DNA of 64,000 bases, from positions 1 through 64,000 of the forward strand of contig CAVPFW010000020.1 of NCBI GenBank assembly GCA_963703855.1, written 5' to 3'. Positions 60,343 to 64,000 of this stretch are shown here, piece by piece (the first letter of the stretch is position 1; every line of letters begins with the position of its first letter). The translations under genes and the position numbers were made by a program. The notes under the pieces were generated by a model. The model was not told the DNA's origin. It did not search any database and worked only from the letters and a program-made list of their open reading frames with translations. This DNA is from AP-15 sp963703855 (GTDB taxonomy: Bacteria > Pseudomonadota > Alphaproteobacteria > ATCC43930 > CGMCC-115725).

Positions 60343-61404
60343 ATGGGCGAAATTCTCGGTATCGGGGTTACCCATTTTCCGGGATTGATGCTGCCCGATC
60401 AATATATGAGCTCGTTCCTGACCCGCACCCTGAAGAGCGAGCGGGTGCCGCAGGACATGAAAGACCCGGCGCGCTGGCCCGAGCCATTGCGGCAGGAGCT
60501 GGCCGCCAACGAGAACGGCGCCGCCGCGGCCGAGCATCGCCGCCGGCTGGTCGGCGGGTTCCGCAAGGTGCGCGAGGCGCTCGATGCGTTTGCCCCGGAC
60601 TTCGTGCTGATCTGGGGCGACGACCAGTACGAGAACTTTCGCGAGGACGGGGTTCCGTCGTTCTGCGTCTTCGCGCTCGACGGGGTCGATTGCCGGCCGT
60701 TCGGACGCCCCGGCCGGGCCGAGCTCGGCAATGTCTGGGGCGAAACACCCGACAAGGTCGTCCGCGTCGAGGGGCACCGCGCCGCCGCATCCTATCTGGC
60801 CGCCTCGCTGATCAAGGCCGATTACGATGTCAGCTACGCCTATCGGATGCGCCACGAGCTGGGTCTGCCGCACGCCTTCATCAACACGATCCTCTACCTC
60901 GATTACGACCGGCGCGGGCTCCCCTATCCGATCGTGCCGTTTCACGTCAATTGCTACGGCTCCTCGGTCATCGCCAAGCGCGGCTCGAGCGCGCACCTGA
61001 CCGGCGAGGCCGACCCGAACGCGGTCGACCCGCCCGGCCCGAACCCGTCGCGCTGCTTCGATGTCGGGGGTGCCGTCGCCCGTGCGCTCGCCGACAGCCC
61101 GTGGCGGGTGGCGCTCGTCGCCTCGTCGAGCTGGTCGCACGCCTTCCTGACGGCCAAGCACCATTGGATCTATCCCGATGTCGCGAGCGACCGGGCGCGC
61201 TTCGACGAGCTCGCCTCGGGCAAGTTCGCCCGTTGGCGCGATCTGACGACCGAGCAGATCGAGGATGCGGGCCAGCAGGAGTTCCTGAACTGGGTCTGCC
61301 TCGCCGGGGCGATGGACGCGCTCGGCCGCAAACCCGAGATCGTCGACTACGTCGAATCCTACCTGTTCAACTCCGACAAGTGCTTCGCGCTGTTCCGGCC
61401 CTGA
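60343..61404 (+). CDS. Class III extradiol dioxygenase (LigB-type) protein
   Basis: A 353-residue protein. The class III pattern is visible: GIGVTHFPGLMLPDQYMSSF with the His near the N-terminus, FVLIWGDDQYENFRED with metal-binding and acidic residues, and HELGLPHAFINTILYLDYDR and SSWSHAFLTAKHHWIYPD carrying further His. Such enzymes open catechol-type rings with Fe(II). It starts at 60343 with AGGAGG 7 bases upstream; earlier in-frame codons are not family sequence. IS1380 copy B sits 80 bases upstream. No ring hydroxylase or alpha-subunit partner gene nearby. Confidence 0.82.
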   Translation: MGEILGIGVTHFPGLMLPDQYMSSFLTRTLKSERVPQDMKDPARWPEPLRQELAANENGAAAAEHRRRLVGGFRKVREALDAFAPDFVLIWGDDQYENFREDGVPSFCVFALDGVDCRPFGRPGRAELGNVWGETPDKVVRVEGHRAAASYLAASLIKADYDVSYAYRMRHELGLPHAFINTILYLDYDRRGLPYPIVPFHVNCYGSSVIAKRGSSAHLTGEADPNAVDPPGPNPSRCFDVGGAVARALADSPWRVALVASSSWSHAFLTAKHHWIYPDVASDRARFDELASGKFARWRDLTTEQIEDAGQQEFLNWVCLAGAMDALGRKPEIVDYVESYLFNSDKCFALFRP

Positions 61405-61505
61405 TCGATCGCTGATCCGGGCATTGCGCCGCCGGCCGGAGCCCCGCCGGCAACCTTGGCGCCGATCCGGTGTTTTCCTCGTCACAAGCCGAGGGAGATT
61501 GCCGC

Positions 61506-63605
61506 ATGGCCAAATCCAAGCCCACCCACCCGCCGGCCGCCAAGACTGGCGCCGGCGGCGAACTGCATCAATTGCCCGCCGAGGGCGGCGATGTATTGAC
61601 CACCAATCAAGGCGTCGTCGTCGCCGATAACCAGAATTCGCTCAAGTCGAACTCGCGCGGGCCGACCCTGCTCGAAGACTTCATCTTGCGCGAGAAGATC
61701 ACCCATTTCGACCATGAGCGCATCCCCGAGCGCATCGTCCATGCCCGCGGCTCCGGCGCGCACGGCTATTTCGAGCTGACCCAATCATTGAGCCAATATA
61801 CCAAGGCCGATTTCCTGCAGCGCCCCGGCGAGAAGATCCCGGTGTTCGTGCGCATTTCGACCGTCGCGGGCGGCGCCGGCTCGGGCGATCTGGCGCGCGA
61901 CGTGCGCGGCTTCGCCACCAAATTCTATACGAAGGAAGGCAATTTCGACCTGGTCGGCAACAACATCCCGGTCTTCTTTATCCAGGACGCGATCAAGTTC
62001 CCCGACCTGATTCACTCGGTCAAGATGGAGCCCGACCGCGGCTTTCCGCAGGCAGCCTCGGCGCACGACACCTTCTGGGACTTCGTGTCGCTGATGCCGG
62101 AAAGCATGCACATGATCATGTGGGCGATGTCGGACCGCGCGATCCCGCGCTCTTTGCGCATGATCGAAGGGTTCGGCGTCAACACCTTTCGCCTCGTCGA
62201 CGCCAACGGCAAGCCGACCTTCGTCAAGTTCCACTGGCGGCCCAAGCTCGGCATGCAGTCGGTGCTGTGGGACGAGGCGGTCAAGATCAACGGCGCCGAC
62301 CCCGACTTTCACCGCCGCGACCTGTGGGAGGCGATCGATTCAGGCGACTTTCCGGAATGGGAATTCGGGGTCCAGCTGTTCGACGAGAAACAGGCCGCCG
62401 GCTTCGACTTCGACGTGCTCGACGCGACCAAGCTCGTCCCCGAGGAGCTCGTGCCATTGAAGATCGTCGGGCATATGGTGCTCGACCGCAATCCGGACAA
62501 TTTCTTCGCCGAGACCGAGCAGGTCGCGTTTTGCCCGGGCAATGTCGTGCCGGGGATCGACTTCAGCAACGATCCGCTGCTGCAGGGCCGGCTGTTCTCC
62601 TATATCGATACCCAGCTGATCCGGCTCGGGGGCCCGAACTTCAACGAGATCCCGGTCAACCAGCCGAAATGCCCGTGGGCCAATCTGCAGCGCGACGGGC
62701 ATATGCGCATGCGGGTGGCGAAAGGCCGCGTCTCGTACGAGCCGAACACGCTCGCCCCCGAAGCGCCTCGCGCCGACCCCGCCCAGGGCTTCGCCGGGCT
62801 CACTCGGCCGGAGAGCGGCGACACGATGCGTATCCGGCCGGAATCGTTTGCCGACCACTACACCCAGGCGCGCTTGTTCTTCCTGAGCCAGACCAAGCCC
62901 GAGCAGAACCATATCGTCTCGGCATTGGTTTTCGAGCTGAGCAAGGTCGAGACCCCGGCGGTCCGCGAGCGCGTCGTCTCCCAGCTGATGCATGTCGACG
63001 ACAGCCTGGCAAAGCGGGTCGCCGCCGGGCTGCGGCTCGAAGGCAGGATCGAGCCCGCGGCGACCAAGGTCCCGGCGCGGCGCGAGGTCGAGCCCTCGCC
63101 CGCCCTCAGCATCATCGGCAAGGCGCCGCAGACCGTCAAAGGGCGGGTGATCGGCTGCCTGGTCAGCGACGGCGCCGACCGCTCCCTCGTCGACGCGCTG
63201 CGCATCGCGGTGGAAAAGGAGGGGGCCAAGCTCAAGATCGTGGCGCCGCATGTCGGCGGGGCCAAGACCGCCGACGGCAAATTGCTCGCGGCCGATATGC
63301 GCATCGACGGCGGCCCCTCGATCCTGTTCGACGCGGTGGCGCTGATCGTGTCCGACACCGGCGCCAAGGAGCTCGCGCGCGAAGCGGCGGCGGTCGGCTT
63401 CATCGCCGACGCGTTCAATCACCTGAAGGTCATCGGCCACGTCGCCGCCGCCGAACCGCTGCTGCGCCGCGCCGGGATCACCGCCGAGCTCGCCGATGAA
63501 GGCGTCATCCCGCTGGCGAACGCCGGCGCCGTTGCCGGCTTTATCGCCGCCGCCAAAAAAATGCGCGTCTGGGACCGCGAGCCAAAGGTGCGAAACATTC
63601 CTTGA
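61506..63605 (+). CDS. katE: Large-subunit monofunctional catalase (KatE/HPII type)
   Basis: A 699-residue heme catalase that turns H2O2 into water and oxygen. The distal His79 is in ERIPERIVHARGSGAHGYFE; the distal Asn is in NFDLVGNNIPVFFIQDAIKF; the proximal heme Tyr is in GRLFSYIDTQLIRLGGPNFN. After about residue 560 comes the extra flavodoxin/GATase-like domain of the large clade (VKGRVIGCLVSDGADRSLVD, then RIDGGPSILFDAVALIVSDT). ATG with GAGGGAGATTGCC upstream. Intact; followed by a hairpin in the gap. Confidence 0.97.
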   Translation: MAKSKPTHPPAAKTGAGGELHQLPAEGGDVLTTNQGVVVADNQNSLKSNSRGPTLLEDFILREKITHFDHERIPERIVHARGSGAHGYFELTQSLSQYTKADFLQRPGEKIPVFVRISTVAGGAGSGDLARDVRGFATKFYTKEGNFDLVGNNIPVFFIQDAIKFPDLIHSVKMEPDRGFPQAASAHDTFWDFVSLMPESMHMIMWAMSDRAIPRSLRMIEGFGVNTFRLVDANGKPTFVKFHWRPKLGMQSVLWDEAVKINGADPDFHRRDLWEAIDSGDFPEWEFGVQLFDEKQAAGFDFDVLDATKLVPEELVPLKIVGHMVLDRNPDNFFAETEQVAFCPGNVVPGIDFSNDPLLQGRLFSYIDTQLIRLGGPNFNEIPVNQPKCPWANLQRDGHMRMRVAKGRVSYEPNTLAPEAPRADPAQGFAGLTRPESGDTMRIRPESFADHYTQARLFFLSQTKPEQNHIVSALVFELSKVETPAVRERVVSQLMHVDDSLAKRVAAGLRLEGRIEPAATKVPARREVEPSPALSIIGKAPQTVKGRVIGCLVSDGADRSLVDALRIAVEKEGAKLKIVAPHVGGAKTADGKLLAADMRIDGGPSILFDAVALIVSDTGAKELAREAAAVGFIADAFNHLKVIGHVAAAEPLLRRAGITAELADEGVIPLANAGAVAGFIAAAKKMRVWDREPKVRNIP

Positions 63606-63845
63606 AGCACCGTTCCTCCCTCTCCCTCGCCGGCGGGGGAGAGGGTTGGGTGACGGGTCCTTCTTTCTGCGCTGCGTCGCCAGCGCCCGATGCAGCTGCG
63701 AAAGCGGGACCCAGAGCCTGCCTTCGCTCGAACAGGGCCGCAAACGCACAAGCAGTTGTTCTCGCGCGCGCTGGAGCCTATCCTCGGGCCGGCCAAACGT
63801 CGCGCCCGTGGGCGCGGGCGACGCCTGTTCAAGACAGAGGAAGAA
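63606..63845. other. Gap after katE with a terminator-like hairpin and repeat
   Basis: A stem CCCTCTCCC / GGGAGAGGG with an 8-10 base loop lies at 63618-63645, 13 bases after the katE stop; it has no T-run, so it may be a weak terminator or a copy of the repeat at 57265 in the other direction. Then come words shared with the repeat near 52550 (GACCCAGAGCCTGC). No gene is seen in the rest of the 240 bases. Confidence 0.5.
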
Positions 63846-64000
63846 ATGGGAGGAATTGTCGCCGCGGTCAGCCGCAGCCCGCGGCATACCTTGGCCAAGC
63901 CGAACGAAGACAGCATCCGGCTGGTGGCCGGGATGGGGGTCGAGGGCGACGCTCATCAAGGCACGACGGTCAAGCACCGCTCGCGGGTCGCGCGCAACCC
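63846..64000 (+). CDS. MOSC-domain protein, 5' part only
   Basis: The first 51 codons, cut by the window edge. MGGIVAAVSRSPRHTLAKPN, then RLVAGMGVEGDAHQGTTVKH match the N-terminal strand and the G-x-x-G-D-x-H metal/cofactor loop of MOSC proteins. These are sulfur carriers or molybdenum-cofactor-linked enzymes, such as YiiM relatives; the conserved Cys lies beyond the window. It may work with the molybdenum hydroxylases elsewhere in the genome. The ATG has GAGGAAGAA upstream. Confidence 0.75.
   Translation, partial: MGGIVAAVSRSPRHTLAKPNEDSIRLVAGMGVEGDAHQGTTVKHRSRVARN

Overview
The window is high-GC DNA (except a few AT-richer islands) from an alphaproteobacterium, probably a soil or environmental member near Rhodospirillales/Hyphomicrobiales. 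This is inferred from the gene families present: DUF1640/CCDC90 proteins, a MctP-type symporter with its DUF3311 partner, TadE/TadG proteins, WYL (YafY) regulators and CoxL-like molybdenum hydroxylases. No rRNA, tRNA or CRISPR array was seen, and the genus cannot be named from sequence alone.

Layout. (1) 1-10.25 kb is a wrecked mobile and defence region. It holds an IS66 transposase tail, a frameshifted helical-repeat protein, an IS1380 element that has cut the 5' end off hsdS, an Abi-C-like protein, an hsdR with about four frameshifts, a dead PLD nuclease, and fragments of an SRAP protein, a phage terminase small subunit, a CHC2-type primase and its HTH partner; the last group truncates a DMT exporter. 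(2) 10.2-12.3 kb: a cupin-exporter operon divergent from a WYL regulator, with a clean palindromic operator between them. (3) 12.3-32.8 kb: a catabolic stretch with a lone CoxL-like hydroxylase, aminotransferase, FAH-family hydrolase, cupin, two acyl-CoA dehydrogenases, acetamidase (frameshifted), an isonitrile-hydratase-like DJ-1 protein, Kup, RraA-like, VOC, folB-folP, enoyl-CoA hydratase and an AtzB/TrzN-like amidohydrolase. (4) 32.8-38.2 kb: an S41 protease homologue without its catalytic dyad, two DUF1640 coiled-coil proteins, a hotdog thioesterase, a MoaD/ThiS sulfur carrier and a second lone molybdopterin hydroxylase. (5) 38.5-41.4 kb: a TadG-TadE-TadE operon. (6) 42-58.5 kb: thiolase, CDF transporter (both frameshifted), HMG-CoA lyase, amidase, VapBC, MetE-like protein, class III cyclase with a small membrane protein, SDRs, aldo/keto reductase, MctP, a decayed MazEF-type pair and an LLM monooxygenase. 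(7) 59.2-64 kb: a degenerate second IS1380, a LigB-type dioxygenase, a large catalase and the start of a MOSC protein.

How the genes fit together: most intact genes suit uptake (MctP) and stepwise breakdown of organic acids, amides and perhaps ring compounds to acyl-CoA, with acyl-CoA dehydrogenases, enoyl-CoA hydratase, thiolase and HMG-CoA lyase finishing the job. They lie as many short, alternately oriented transcription units, not as one pathway operon. The main oddities are the S41 pseudoprotease, two molybdenum hydroxylase large subunits without partner subunits (one with its own ubiquitin-like sulfur carrier), the divergent FolP, the isolated Tad triplet, and an unusual number of single-base frameshifts, which must be separated into real decay and assembly error.
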